Below are positions 1-6,641 of a stretch of DNA of 7,559 bases, in pieces (position 1 is the first letter of the stretch; every line of letters starts with the position of its first letter). This stretch comes from Candidatus Aminicenantota bacterium (GTDB lineage Bacteria; Acidobacteriota; Aminicenantia; Aminicenantales; Aminicenantaceae). A program made the translations under genes and the position numbers. The notes beneath the pieces are model-generated. The model did no database searches and was not told the origin of the DNA. It worked only from the letters and a program-made list of their open reading frames with translations. The DNA lies in assembly GCA_030670375.1 (NCBI GenBank), contig DAOVBT010000091.1, forward strand, positions 1 to 7,559. Reading direction: 5' to 3'.

Positions 1-1
1 G

Positions 2-37
2 ATAAAACGTGAGCTCCGCAAGTGGGTAGAAAAGTAA
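2..37 (+). CDS. Possible C-terminal end of an unidentified protein (partial, 5' cut by window)
   Basis: In frame 2 the window opens with eleven codons reading IKRELRKWVEK, followed by a TAA stop at 35-37. The charged, helix-like composition would suit the C-terminus of a soluble protein. The fragment is too short to identify, and an open frame of this length is expected by chance. A competing - strand frame is open over 1-111. Which of the two is coding, if either, cannot be decided here. Confidence 0.22.
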   Translation: MKRELRKWVEK

Positions 38-187
38 GCCGTAATTACAGACATAGCCACCATAATCCCAGGCAGCAGTGATAAACTGCTAAACAGACGC
101 CCATTTGTCACCAATTTGCGTACGGTTGCTAAAACGGAAGGAGACAGATGTGCTTATGATTTTCAGGGGAATATCTGAGGAATAAGA
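38..187. other. Intergenic stretch, no supported gene
   Basis: No coding region or recognisable RNA was found between the possible coding end at 37 and the tRNA 3' end at 188. One small perfect hairpin is present at 74-90 (six-base arms AGCAGT and ACTGCT, five-base loop). It has no T-run on either side, so it does not look like an intrinsic terminator. A - strand frame is open from a GTG at 109-111 to the left edge and would give 37 residues with a hydrophobic stretch, but it has no convincing ribosome-binding site. Confidence 0.5.
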
Positions 188-264
<77 letters not shown>

Positions 265-276
265 GTACCGGCAATT

Positions 277-304
277 ATTATAGCACTCTGATTTTTTTTG
301 TCAA
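277..304 (-). promoter_or_regulatory. Consensus sigma-70-type promoter of tRNA-fMet
   Basis: On the - strand a perfect -35 hexamer TTGACA (304-299) and a perfect -10 hexamer TATAAT (282-277) are separated by 16 bp. The predicted start is near 270, giving a 5' leader of about six nt before the mature tRNA end at 264, which fits a short RNase P-processed leader. The A/T-rich spacer and the match at all twelve hexamer positions suit a strongly transcribed stable RNA gene. Confidence 0.88.
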
Positions 305-328
305 AACAATTGTTGAAAATAGCTATTT
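305..328. promoter_or_regulatory. Two adjacent perfect palindromes between divergent promoters
   Basis: AACAATTGTT (305-314) and AAATAGCTATTT (317-328) are perfect 10-bp and 12-bp palindromes, two bases apart, directly upstream of the tRNA -35 box. Their position would allow binding of a dimeric regulator or a nucoid protein. Short palindromes are common in AT-rich DNA and no known operator consensus was recognised, so a regulatory role is only a possibility. Confidence 0.22.
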
Positions 329-392
329 CCCTCTAATTTTGAGCTCATTTTTTCCAGCTGCTATACTTATGCTTTTATATCTTAAAAAAACC

Positions 393-422
393 TTGACATA
401 ACAGGATGGCAAAAAATATAAT
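393..422 (+). promoter_or_regulatory. Consensus sigma-70-type promoter of the nuoJKLMN block
   Basis: A perfect TTGACA (393-398) and a perfect TATAAT (417-422) are separated by 18 bp, and the spacer is rich in A just before the -10 box. Transcription should start about seven bases after the -10 box, near 428-430. The nuoJ ATG is at 437, so the 5' leader would be only about 7-9 nt. No other start site is needed to explain expression of the five following genes, which are tightly packed on this strand. Confidence 0.8.
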
Positions 423-436
423 TAGTGACTTAAAAA

Positions 437-934
437 ATGGCTCATTTCTTATTTTTTTTGCTCGCTATCATATGCATTGCATCAGTCTTGGGGATGATCA
501 TATCCAAAGACCAGGCCTACACTGCCCTTTTCTTGATTGTGGCCTTTGTCTGTATGGGAGGCCTGTTTGGCCTTCTCGAGGCTCCGTTTATCGCAGCAGT
601 CCAAATCATCATATATGCCGGGGCCATCATGATCCTTTTTATCTTTGTCGTCATGATGATCAACCTGAGAAAAGGCGTGGGGCCAGAAAAAAAGAAATGG
701 ACAATGTATTTTGCGGTTGTTATCGCTGCTGTGCTTGTTGTAGAGCTCGTATTAACCCTAAAAGGTACTCTTGAACCGATCAGTTCCGCCGCTTTAGAAA
801 GTTTGGGCAGCCCGACTGACCTCGGCCGGTTGTTGTTCACCAAATACCTGTATCCGTTCGAGATCACTTCCATATTGATCATTGCAGCCTTGGTCGGTGC
901 GATCGTTCTGGTTAAAAAGAGAGACAAGGAATGA
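437..934 (+). CDS. nuoJ: NADH-quinone oxidoreductase subunit J (complex I)
   Basis: NuoJ is an integral membrane subunit of proton-pumping NADH:quinone oxidoreductase. It lies between the quinone-side subunits and the antiporter-like subunits and helps transmit conformational change along the membrane arm. The 165-residue product has about five hydrophobic segments. The family signature around residues 49-76 includes EAPFIAAVQIIIYAGAIM, with the conserved Tyr near position 60 in the helix known for its pi-bulge. A second conserved block, FEITSILIIAALVGAIVL, lies at 141-158. The length is slightly below the roughly 180 residues of the E. coli protein. The start is secure: an in-frame TAA at 431-433 lies two codons upstream. 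There is no Shine-Dalgarno sequence, only an A-run (432-437). The stop overlaps the nuoK start as ATGA. Confidence 0.96.
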   Translation: MAHFLFFLLAIICIASVLGMIISKDQAYTALFLIVAFVCMGGLFGLLEAPFIAAVQIIIYAGAIMILFIFVVMMINLRKGVGPEKKKWTMYFAVVIAAVLVVELVLTLKGTLEPISSAALESLGSPTDLGRLLFTKYLYPFEITSILIIAALVGAIVLVKKRDKE

Positions 935-1233
935 TTCCGCTAAACTATTTTTTGGTTCTGAGCATCATCCTTTTTGCTCTGGGGGCAATCGCATTTTTCG
1001 TCAAACGGGATCTGATCACCCAGTTTATGGCGATCGAGATCATGTTCAACGCCGCCAATCTGGCTTTCCTTGCATTTGCCAAGTCGGCAGGTTCCCTGGA
1101 TGGCCAGATCATCGTCTTCTTCGTTATCACCGTGGCGGCCGCGGAAGCGGCTGTGGGCTTGGCCATCATTCTTTTGATATTCCGGCAAAAAAAGACCATA
1201 AAATCCGAAGATATAAAATTGATGAAAGGATAA
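931..1233 (+). CDS. nuoK: NADH-quinone oxidoreductase subunit K (complex I)
   Basis: NuoK is a small membrane subunit related to MrpC of Na+/H+ antiporters. It contributes the fourth proton-translocation route of complex I next to NuoJ and NuoA. The product is exactly 100 residues, the typical length, with three transmembrane helices. The two intramembrane glutamates essential in the family are present at Glu36 (in MAIEIMFNAANL) and Glu72 (in AAAEAAVGLAI), at the same numbering as in E. coli. A short lysine-rich tail (KKTIKSEDIKLMKG) follows the third helix. The start codon overlaps the nuoJ stop by four bases, so translational coupling is likely. AAGGA directly abuts the ATG, too close to act as an ideal ribosome-binding site. 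Confidence 0.97.
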   Translation: MIPLNYFLVLSIILFALGAIAFFVKRDLITQFMAIEIMFNAANLAFLAFAKSAGSLDGQIIVFFVITVAAAEAAVGLAIILLIFRQKKTIKSEDIKLMKG

Positions 1234-1234
1234 A

Positions 1235-3136
1235 ATGACAGATTACTTCTGGTTGATTCCATTTATCCCCGCGTTGAGCACGCTCATTCTGGTTTTGTTC
1301 GGGCAGAAACTCCCAAAGAAATATGTTTCCTTCCAGGCCTGTTTTGCCGTTTTTGCCTCCTTTGCCATCTCAGTCATTTCCTTTATCGGACTGCTCCAGA
1401 CCAGCCACGAGCATCTGCCGATCATCAAAAACCTTTTCTCCTGGATCCATGCCGGAAGTTTCCAGGCAGACCTTGCTCTCCAGCTCGATCCCCTCTCCTC
1501 GATTATGACCCTGGTGGTCACAGGAGTAGGATTTCTCATCCACGTGTATTCAGTAGGTTACATGGCCGATGATGAGGGGTACACCCGCTATTTCACTTAT
1601 TTGAATCTTTTTACCTTTGCCATGCTCATTCTTGTTATGGGATCCAATCTTGTTGTGATGTTCGTGGGATGGGAAGGAGTCGGCCTCTGTTCCTATTTAT
1701 TGATCGGATTTTGGTTCGATAAACACTCGGCAGCCAACGCCGGTAAAAAAGCATTTATCGTGAACAGGATCGGCGACGCCGCCTTTCTCCTCGGCATATT
1801 CTTTATCTTTACCCATATTGGAAGCGGAGAGTTCAGCGTTATAAACGCAGCTATCGGCGGCGGTGCTATCACCCAAGGTCTGGCAACTTTAATCGCCATC
1901 CTTCTTTTTGTCGGGGCCACGGGGAAATCCGCACAAATTCCCCTGTATATCTGGCTTCCCGATGCGATGGAAGGTCCGACACCTGTCAGCGCCCTCATCC
2001 ACGCTGCAACCATGGTCACGGCCGGCGTTTACATGGTCGCCCGGATGAACGTCCTGTTCACATTCTCTGGTTCTGCTAATTCTCTCGTTGCCATCATCGG
2101 GGCGGTAACAGCGGTTTTTGCCGCCACCATGGCATTGACGCAAAACGACATCAAGAGGGTATTGGCTTACTCGACGATATCCCAGATCGGATACATGTTT
2201 ATCGGATGCGGAGTTGGCGCCTATGCAGCAGGCATGTTCCATCTGTTCACTCACGCTTTTTTCAAAAGCCTTCTGTTTTTGGCCGCCGGAAGCGTGATTC
2301 ACGCCTTGTCCGGCGAATTGAACATGCAAAAGATGGGGGGGCTGCGGAAATACCTTCCCCTCACCTACCCCACGTTCCTGATCGGCGCCATTGCGATTGC
2401 GGGGATTCCTTTCTTATCCGGATTCTTTTCCAAGGATGCGATCTTGACAAGCGCCTATGCCAACGGTCAGTATCTCGTTTGGGCCCTCGGCATATTCTGT
2501 GCGGTTTTAACCGCCTTTTACATGTTCCGCCTTATTTTCCTCACCTTTTTCGGCAACGAGCGCCTCGAACCTGAAGCCAAAAAACATCTGCATGAATCTC
2601 CTCCTGCGATGACCATCCCCCTTGTCCTGCTGGCTTTCTTTTCGATCGTTGCCGGTTATGTCGGCCTCCCTGTTGTCGTCGGGAAGGATCTGAACTTTTT
2701 CGGCCGGTTTTTGGAACCGGTTATCCATCAAGCTCATGAAGTCCACTTGAGCCTGGGAACGGAATGGATGCTGATCTTGATCTCGATAGCTGTGGCTGTG
2801 ACAGGCATTTTTATCGCCTGGGTATTTTACATCAAGAACCCCAAAATCCCCAAAAACATCGTCGCTCGATTCCCTGGCCTTTACAAGCTTCTGTATAACA
2901 AATACTACGTGGACGAAATCTACAACACTCTGTTCGTGAACTCCACGATAAAGGGCTCCGAGATCGTGTATGATCATTTCGACCTAAAGGTTATAGACGG
3001 AGTCGTCAATGGTTCGGCAAAAACCACCAATTTCTTCGGAAAGGTTTTGAGTTATTTTCAGACTGGGTATATCAAGGATTATGCCCTGATTTTCTTGTTG
3101 GGCGTTATTCTGCTATTAGGATATTTGTTGTTTTAA
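1235..3136 (+). CDS. nuoL: NADH-quinone oxidoreductase subunit L (complex I)
   Basis: NuoL is the most distal antiporter-like proton-pumping subunit of the complex I membrane arm. The 633-residue product fits the family (about 610-650). Recognisable blocks are WEGVGLCSYLLIGFW (146-160) with the channel glutamate Glu147, GATGKSAQIPLYIWLPDAMEG (about 228-247) with Lys231, NDIKRVLAYSTISQIGY (304-320), HAFFKSLLFLAAGS (340-353) with Lys344, and SGFFSKDAIL (395-404) with Lys400-Asp401. These match the proton-channel residues known from E. coli NuoL. After about residue 535 comes the C-terminal extension with YNKYYVDEIYNTLF (554-567), the amphipathic lateral helix that runs along NuoM and NuoN, then a final transmembrane anchor (about 613-633). 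AAAGGA at 1225-1230 is a plausible ribosome-binding site four bases before the ATG. The gap to nuoK is one base. Confidence 0.97.
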   Translation: MTDYFWLIPFIPALSTLILVLFGQKLPKKYVSFQACFAVFASFAISVISFIGLLQTSHEHLPIIKNLFSWIHAGSFQADLALQLDPLSSIMTLVVTGVGFLIHVYSVGYMADDEGYTRYFTYLNLFTFAMLILVMGSNLVVMFVGWEGVGLCSYLLIGFWFDKHSAANAGKKAFIVNRIGDAAFLLGIFFIFTHIGSGEFSVINAAIGGGAITQGLATLIAILLFVGATGKSAQIPLYIWLPDAMEGPTPVSALIHAATMVTAGVYMVARMNVLFTFSGSANSLVAIIGAVTAVFAATMALTQNDIKRVLAYSTISQIGYMFIGCGVGAYAAGMFHLFTHAFFKSLLFLAAGSVIHALSGELNMQKMGGLRKYLPLTYPTFLIGAIAIAGIPFLSGFFSKDAILTSAYANGQYLVWALGIFCAVLTAFYMFRLIFLTFFGNERLEPEAKKHLHESPPAMTIPLVLLAFFSIVAGYVGLPVVVGKDLNFFGRFLEPVIHQAHEVHLSLGTEWMLILISIAVAVTGIFIAWVFYIKNPKIPKNIVARFPGLYKLLYNKYYVDEIYNTLFVNSTIKGSEIVYDHFDLKVIDGVVNGSAKTTNFFGKVLSYFQTGYIKDYALIFLLGVILLLGYLLF

Positions 3137-3140
3137 AAAA

Positions 3141-4730
3141 ATGGAAATACCAATTTTAAGCATCGTCACGTTTCTCCCCCTGGCTGGAGCTCTGCTGTTT
3201 ATTTTTGTCAACCGCGACAAAGAGAACCTGCTGCGCTATCTGGCATTAATCATCTCGATTGCCACTTTCATCGTTTCGCTGTATCTTTATTTCAACTTCA
3301 ATGCCCAAACCCCCGATCCTCAGTTCGTGGAAAAAGGCCCTTGGATCGGGTACGGGATAAACTACCATATCGGGATAGATGGCATCAGCCTGTACTTGAT
3401 ACTTTTAACCACCTTCCTGATGCCGATCGTGATCCTTTCCTCCTGGACATACATCCAGAAGCGGGTCAAGGAATACCTGATCTTCATGTTTTTGCTCCAG
3501 ACAGGCATCGTAGGCGTTTTTGTCTCCCTGAATCTTTTCCTGTTTTACGTGTTCTGGGAAGCCATGCTGATCCCGATGTATTTTCTGATCGGGATATGGG
3601 GTGGAAAACGGAAGATCTATGCCACCGTGAAATTCGTACTTTTTACCATGTTGGGCAGCCTTCTGATGCTGGTGGCCATATTCTACCTGTACAATCTTTT
3701 TTACAAAGCCACGGGCACTTACTCCCTTAACATATTCGATTACTACCGCATGATCCTCAACCCGAGCGTCCAGGTATGGTTATTCCTGGCTTTTGGCCTG
3801 GCATTTGCCATCAAAATACCGATGTTTCCGTTTCACACGTGGCTTCCCGATGCTCACGTCGAAGCCCCCACAGGCGGGTCAGTTGTCCTGGCAGCCGTCC
3901 TGTTGAAACTGGGGGCGTACGGTTTTCTGCGATTTGCCTTTCCGATGTTTCCTGATGCCCTGCAGAAATTTCTTCCCATACTCGGCGTGCTGTGTGTCAT
4001 AGGCATCATCTACGGGGGGCTGATGGCCCTCATCCAAAAGGATGTTAAATCCCTTGTCGCTTACTCCAGTGTCAGCCACATGGGACTTATCATGCTGGCC
4101 ATATTTGCTCTCAACATGGAGGGCATCGTGGGAGGGATCTACCAGATGCTCAACCACGGGCTGAGCACAGGCGCGCTGTTCTTGTGTGTTGGCATTCTCT
4201 ACGAAAGGTCACACACACGCATGATCAAAGATTTTGGGGGAGTCAGCAAACAGATGCCGATATTTTCGGCATTTTTCATGGTCTGCATACTCTCTTCGGT
4301 AGGACTACCCGGACTCAACGGTTTTGTCGGTGAGATTCTCTGCCTGTTCGGCGTGTTCAAGGCCAACAAGATTTTGGCCATCCTGGCTGTCACTACCATA
4401 ATCCTGGCAGCCGCTTATCTGCTCTGGATGTTCCAGAGAGTGATGCAGGGCCCGATTACAAACGACAGGGTACGTTCGTTCAAAGACCTGAATCTAAGGG
4501 AAATCATCTTTCTGACTCCGATTGTAATATTGATGTTCTGGATGGGAATCTATCCCCAGACCTTCCTGAGAAAAATGGACGTATCTGTCGCCAATCTGTT
4601 GAATCAGGTTAACCGGAAAGAGGTGATATTCACCAAAGTCAAAAAGGAGAATAATCCTCCTTCTTATATCTTGATGGAGAAAGAAATAAAAAAGGATTCC
4701 ACAGCAAAAGAGGATAAAGAATCGCAATGA
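3141..4730 (+). CDS. nuoM: NADH-quinone oxidoreductase subunit M (complex I)
   Basis: NuoM is the middle antiporter-like proton-pumping subunit. The 529-residue product is a little longer than the usual 490-510. Channel residues are visible: Glu140 in YVFWEAMLIPMYFLIGIWGG (136-155), Lys225 in AFAIKIPMFPFHTWLPDAHV (221-240), Lys256 in LAAVLLKLGAYGFLRF (250-265), and Glu398 in GLPGLNGFVGEIL (388-400). QKDVKSLVAYSSVSHMG (299-315) and NHGLSTGALFLCVGILYER (338-356) are further family blocks. The last 40 or so residues (from about 490) form a highly charged Lys/Glu-rich tail with no hydrophobic segment, which explains the extra length. The start lies four bases after the nuoL stop and has no Shine-Dalgarno sequence, only a run of A. 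Coupling to nuoL translation is likely. The stop overlaps the nuoN start as ATGA. Confidence 0.97.
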   Translation: MEIPILSIVTFLPLAGALLFIFVNRDKENLLRYLALIISIATFIVSLYLYFNFNAQTPDPQFVEKGPWIGYGINYHIGIDGISLYLILLTTFLMPIVILSSWTYIQKRVKEYLIFMFLLQTGIVGVFVSLNLFLFYVFWEAMLIPMYFLIGIWGGKRKIYATVKFVLFTMLGSLLMLVAIFYLYNLFYKATGTYSLNIFDYYRMILNPSVQVWLFLAFGLAFAIKIPMFPFHTWLPDAHVEAPTGGSVVLAAVLLKLGAYGFLRFAFPMFPDALQKFLPILGVLCVIGIIYGGLMALIQKDVKSLVAYSSVSHMGLIMLAIFALNMEGIVGGIYQMLNHGLSTGALFLCVGILYERSHTRMIKDFGGVSKQMPIFSAFFMVCILSSVGLPGLNGFVGEILCLFGVFKANKILAILAVTTIILAAAYLLWMFQRVMQGPITNDRVRSFKDLNLREIIFLTPIVILMFWMGIYPQTFLRKMDVSVANLLNQVNRKEVIFTKVKKENNPPSYILMEKEIKKDSTAKEDKESQ

Positions 4731-6160
4731 ACACCATCTATGCGTTGTTCCCGGTTTTGATCATCGTTGCTGCTTCTCTGCTGGTGATGATTCTTGAAGT
4801 CTTTCTCAAGAGAGAAGATCGCAGCTATCTCGCATATATCTCTCTCCTGTTCCTGATCGCCGCGGCTGCCGGATGTGTTAAGTTCTGGGACAAGGGTTAT
4901 TCCTACTTCGACGGAAATTTATCCTTGAGCAACCTCTCCTTGTTTTTCTGCTTTATCCTGATCATTGCCACCTTCCTTGTGATCCTCATTTCCATGAAAT
5001 ACCTCACCCTCCAGAACGCCAACTACGGCGAGTACTATGTGCTTCTGCTGTTTGCCTTGTCTGGCATGATCATAATGGTCTCCTCCAGCGACCTGATCGT
5101 GATCTTCCTAGGACTGGAGGTGTTATCGCTCAGCAGCTATGCCCTAGCCGGATTGCGCCGGGAGGACGAAAAATCTAACGAGGCTGCCGTCAAATATTTC
5201 TTACTCGGCAGTTTTGCTTCGGCTTTCCTTGTTTTTGGCATTGCCTTTCTGTACGGAGCGACGCAAGCAACTGCCATCCCCTCGATCGTCGAGGGACTGC
5301 AATCTGGTTCTTCCTTCGGAACTCTGGGCCTCGTGGGTTTGGGGCTTGTCGTTATCGGGTTTGGATTCAAGGTCGCGGTTGTCCCATTCCACATGTGGAC
5401 ACCGGACGTGTACCAGGGTGCTCCAACGCCGATCACAGCCTTCTTCTCGGTCGGCCCCAAAGCCGTCGGATTCGCTGTTCTGCTCAGGATTTTTATCCCC
5501 TATTTTAAAGACGCCCTTGAATCTCAGTTGATGTTCGGATTGCTCTGGATTATCGCCGCCATCACGATGATTGCCGGGAACCTGATCGCTCTCAGACAGA
5601 CCAACGTCAAAAGGATCCTAGCCTATTCCAGTATCGCTCATGCCGGCTATTTGATGGTGGCCATTCTCGCCCAGGATACACAGAGCCTGGTATTTTATCT
5701 TACAGCTTATCTGTTCATGAACATCGGGGCATTTGCCGCGGTTATCGCCTTGGGGAAAAAGGATCATGAGTACCTGGAGCTGGAAGACTACAAAGGGATC
5801 GGATTCCGGTATCCCTGGATCGGGGCAACCTTTGCCGTTTTTCTGATTTCATTGGCTGGTTTTCCTCCCACCGGAGGATTCCTGGCGAAGTTTTATGTAT
5901 TCTCAGCCGCTGTTAGGCAGGGACTCGTTTCTCTTGTTATCATCGGCGTTCTGGCCAGTCTTGTCTCCGTTTTTTATTATCTGCGAATCATCATTTATAT
6001 GTACATGAAAGAGCCCTCCTACGATGTGGAAATAAACATCGATAATCCATCGCTCTTCCTTGCGCTTTTTCTCTGCCTGTATGGTGTTCTCCAGCTCGGT
6101 ATCTTCCCGGGGAATATCCTGGTGTTGATCAGTCAGGCTGTCGCCGCCCTCCCGTTTTAA
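4727..6160 (+). CDS. nuoN: NADH-quinone oxidoreductase subunit N (complex I)
   Basis: NuoN is the antiporter-like proton-pumping subunit closest to NuoK. The 477-residue product matches the family length (about 470-490) and has around fourteen hydrophobic segments. Key residues are Glu131 in LGLEVLSLSSYALAGLRR (128-145), Lys215 in GFGFKVAVVPFHMWTPDVYQ (211-230), Lys245 in SVGPKAVGFAVLLR (241-254), and Lys388 in LAGFPPTGGFLAKFYVF (376-392), where the E. coli protein also has a lysine. NVKRILAYSSIAHAGY (293-308) is the conserved central block shared with NuoL and NuoM. The ATG overlaps the nuoM stop by four bases. AGAGGA upstream is somewhat distant, so coupling is probably the main means of initiation. 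It is the last gene of the block, and a terminator follows 44 bases after its stop. Confidence 0.97.
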   Translation: MNTIYALFPVLIIVAASLLVMILEVFLKREDRSYLAYISLLFLIAAAAGCVKFWDKGYSYFDGNLSLSNLSLFFCFILIIATFLVILISMKYLTLQNANYGEYYVLLLFALSGMIIMVSSSDLIVIFLGLEVLSLSSYALAGLRREDEKSNEAAVKYFLLGSFASAFLVFGIAFLYGATQATAIPSIVEGLQSGSSFGTLGLVGLGLVVIGFGFKVAVVPFHMWTPDVYQGAPTPITAFFSVGPKAVGFAVLLRIFIPYFKDALESQLMFGLLWIIAAITMIAGNLIALRQTNVKRILAYSSIAHAGYLMVAILAQDTQSLVFYLTAYLFMNIGAFAAVIALGKKDHEYLELEDYKGIGFRYPWIGATFAVFLISLAGFPPTGGFLAKFYVFSAAVRQGLVSLVIIGVLASLVSVFYYLRIIIYMYMKEPSYDVEINIDNPSLFLALFLCLYGVLQLGIFPGNILVLISQAVAALPF

Positions 6161-6204
6161 CCATTCTAAGTTACGCTTTCCCAGCCCACCCTCACATTAA
6201 TGGG

Positions 6205-6236
6205 TGCGAGGCATAGGGTATGCATCGGCATTTTTT
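6205..6236 (+). terminator. Intrinsic terminator after nuoN
   Basis: An interrupted hairpin pairs 6205-6214 with 6220-6230 around the five-base loop AGGGT. The inner four pairs are GCAT/ATGC. A G-A mismatch, three further pairs (CGA/TCG), one bulged G and two closing pairs follow. It is followed at once by six T residues (6231-6236). This fits a Rho-independent terminator for the + strand nuo transcript. The stem is imperfect and of modest GC content, so termination may be partial. On the - strand the hairpin has no T-run after it, so it should not serve rnpB. The 6161-6204 and 6237-6280 flanks hold no gene. Confidence 0.65.
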
Positions 6237-6280
6237 ATGAATAATTCAGGTTAAAACTGAGGGATAAAAAGGGAGGGAAA

Positions 6281-6641
6281 GGTTGGAGCAGGACGTAAGC
6301 CGAATTCTGTTCCCGCCGTAGCGAGGGTGGTTATTTGTCTAAGCAACCTACCCGCCCCTCGAAACGGGCCGTTTCAACCGGGGCCAATTTGGTCTTGCTC
6401 CGGATGGGGTTTACCGTGCTCCTGATGTCACCATCAGAACGGTGAGCTCTTACCTCACCTTTTCACCCTTACTCCGTAAGAACGTGAATACCGATCTTAC
6501 AGGGCGGTGTGTTTTCTGTGGCACTTTCCTCCGATCGCTCGGAGTCGCTGTTAGCGACCATCCTGCCCTTTGGAGTTCGGACTTTCCTCCCCTTCTCGAC
6601 TTTGAGTCGAAGAAGGAGCAACCACCTCACCTACTCCAGCC
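6281..6641 (-). ncRNA. rnpB: RNase P RNA (catalytic subunit), bacterial type-A-like
   Basis: This RNA is the ribozyme that cuts 5' leaders from tRNA precursors. On the - strand the conserved regions occur in order: GAGGAAAGTCCG (5' half of the P4 core), AAGTGCCACAGAAAACAC, then GGTAAACCCCATCCGGAGCA followed by AGACCAAAT, TAGACAAATAACCACC, and the 3' block ACAGAATTCGGCTTACG. The ends are set by helix P1: GGCTGGAGTAGG (6641-6630) pairs with CCTGCTCCAACC (6292-6281) with one mismatch and one wobble. A P3 hairpin is visible at about 6591-6616, a six-pair hairpin at 6544-6558, and a hairpin capped by a GCGA tetraloop just after it. The length of about 361 nt is normal. The 5' 91 nt overlap the C-terminal codons of the activator gene upstream. 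No good intrinsic terminator was found; a pyrimidine-rich tract with five T follows P1. Confidence 0.97.

Noticed and set aside
74..90. Six-pair hairpin as a terminator for a left-edge gene or the tRNA
   Set aside because: There is no T-run on either strand next to the stem, and the stem is short.
406..774. + strand frame starting at ATG 406 and overlapping nuoJ
   Set aside because: It is out of frame with nuoJ, its start lies between the -35 and -10 boxes of the promoter, and its product is Cys/His/Arg-rich without family features.
1889..2329. - strand open frame of 146 codons inside nuoL
   Set aside because: It lies opposite the most conserved NuoL channel region, and its Cys/His/Gly-rich product matches nothing recognisable.
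2507..2977. - strand open frame of 156 codons inside nuoL
   Set aside because: The + strand here encodes conserved NuoL sequence continuously. The antisense product is His/Asp-rich with no family features, typical of a shadow frame.
6187..6206. CACCC/GGGTG inverted repeat as the nuo terminator
   Set aside because: The loop is ten bases and no T-run follows directly. The hairpin at 6205-6230 followed by six T is a better fit.
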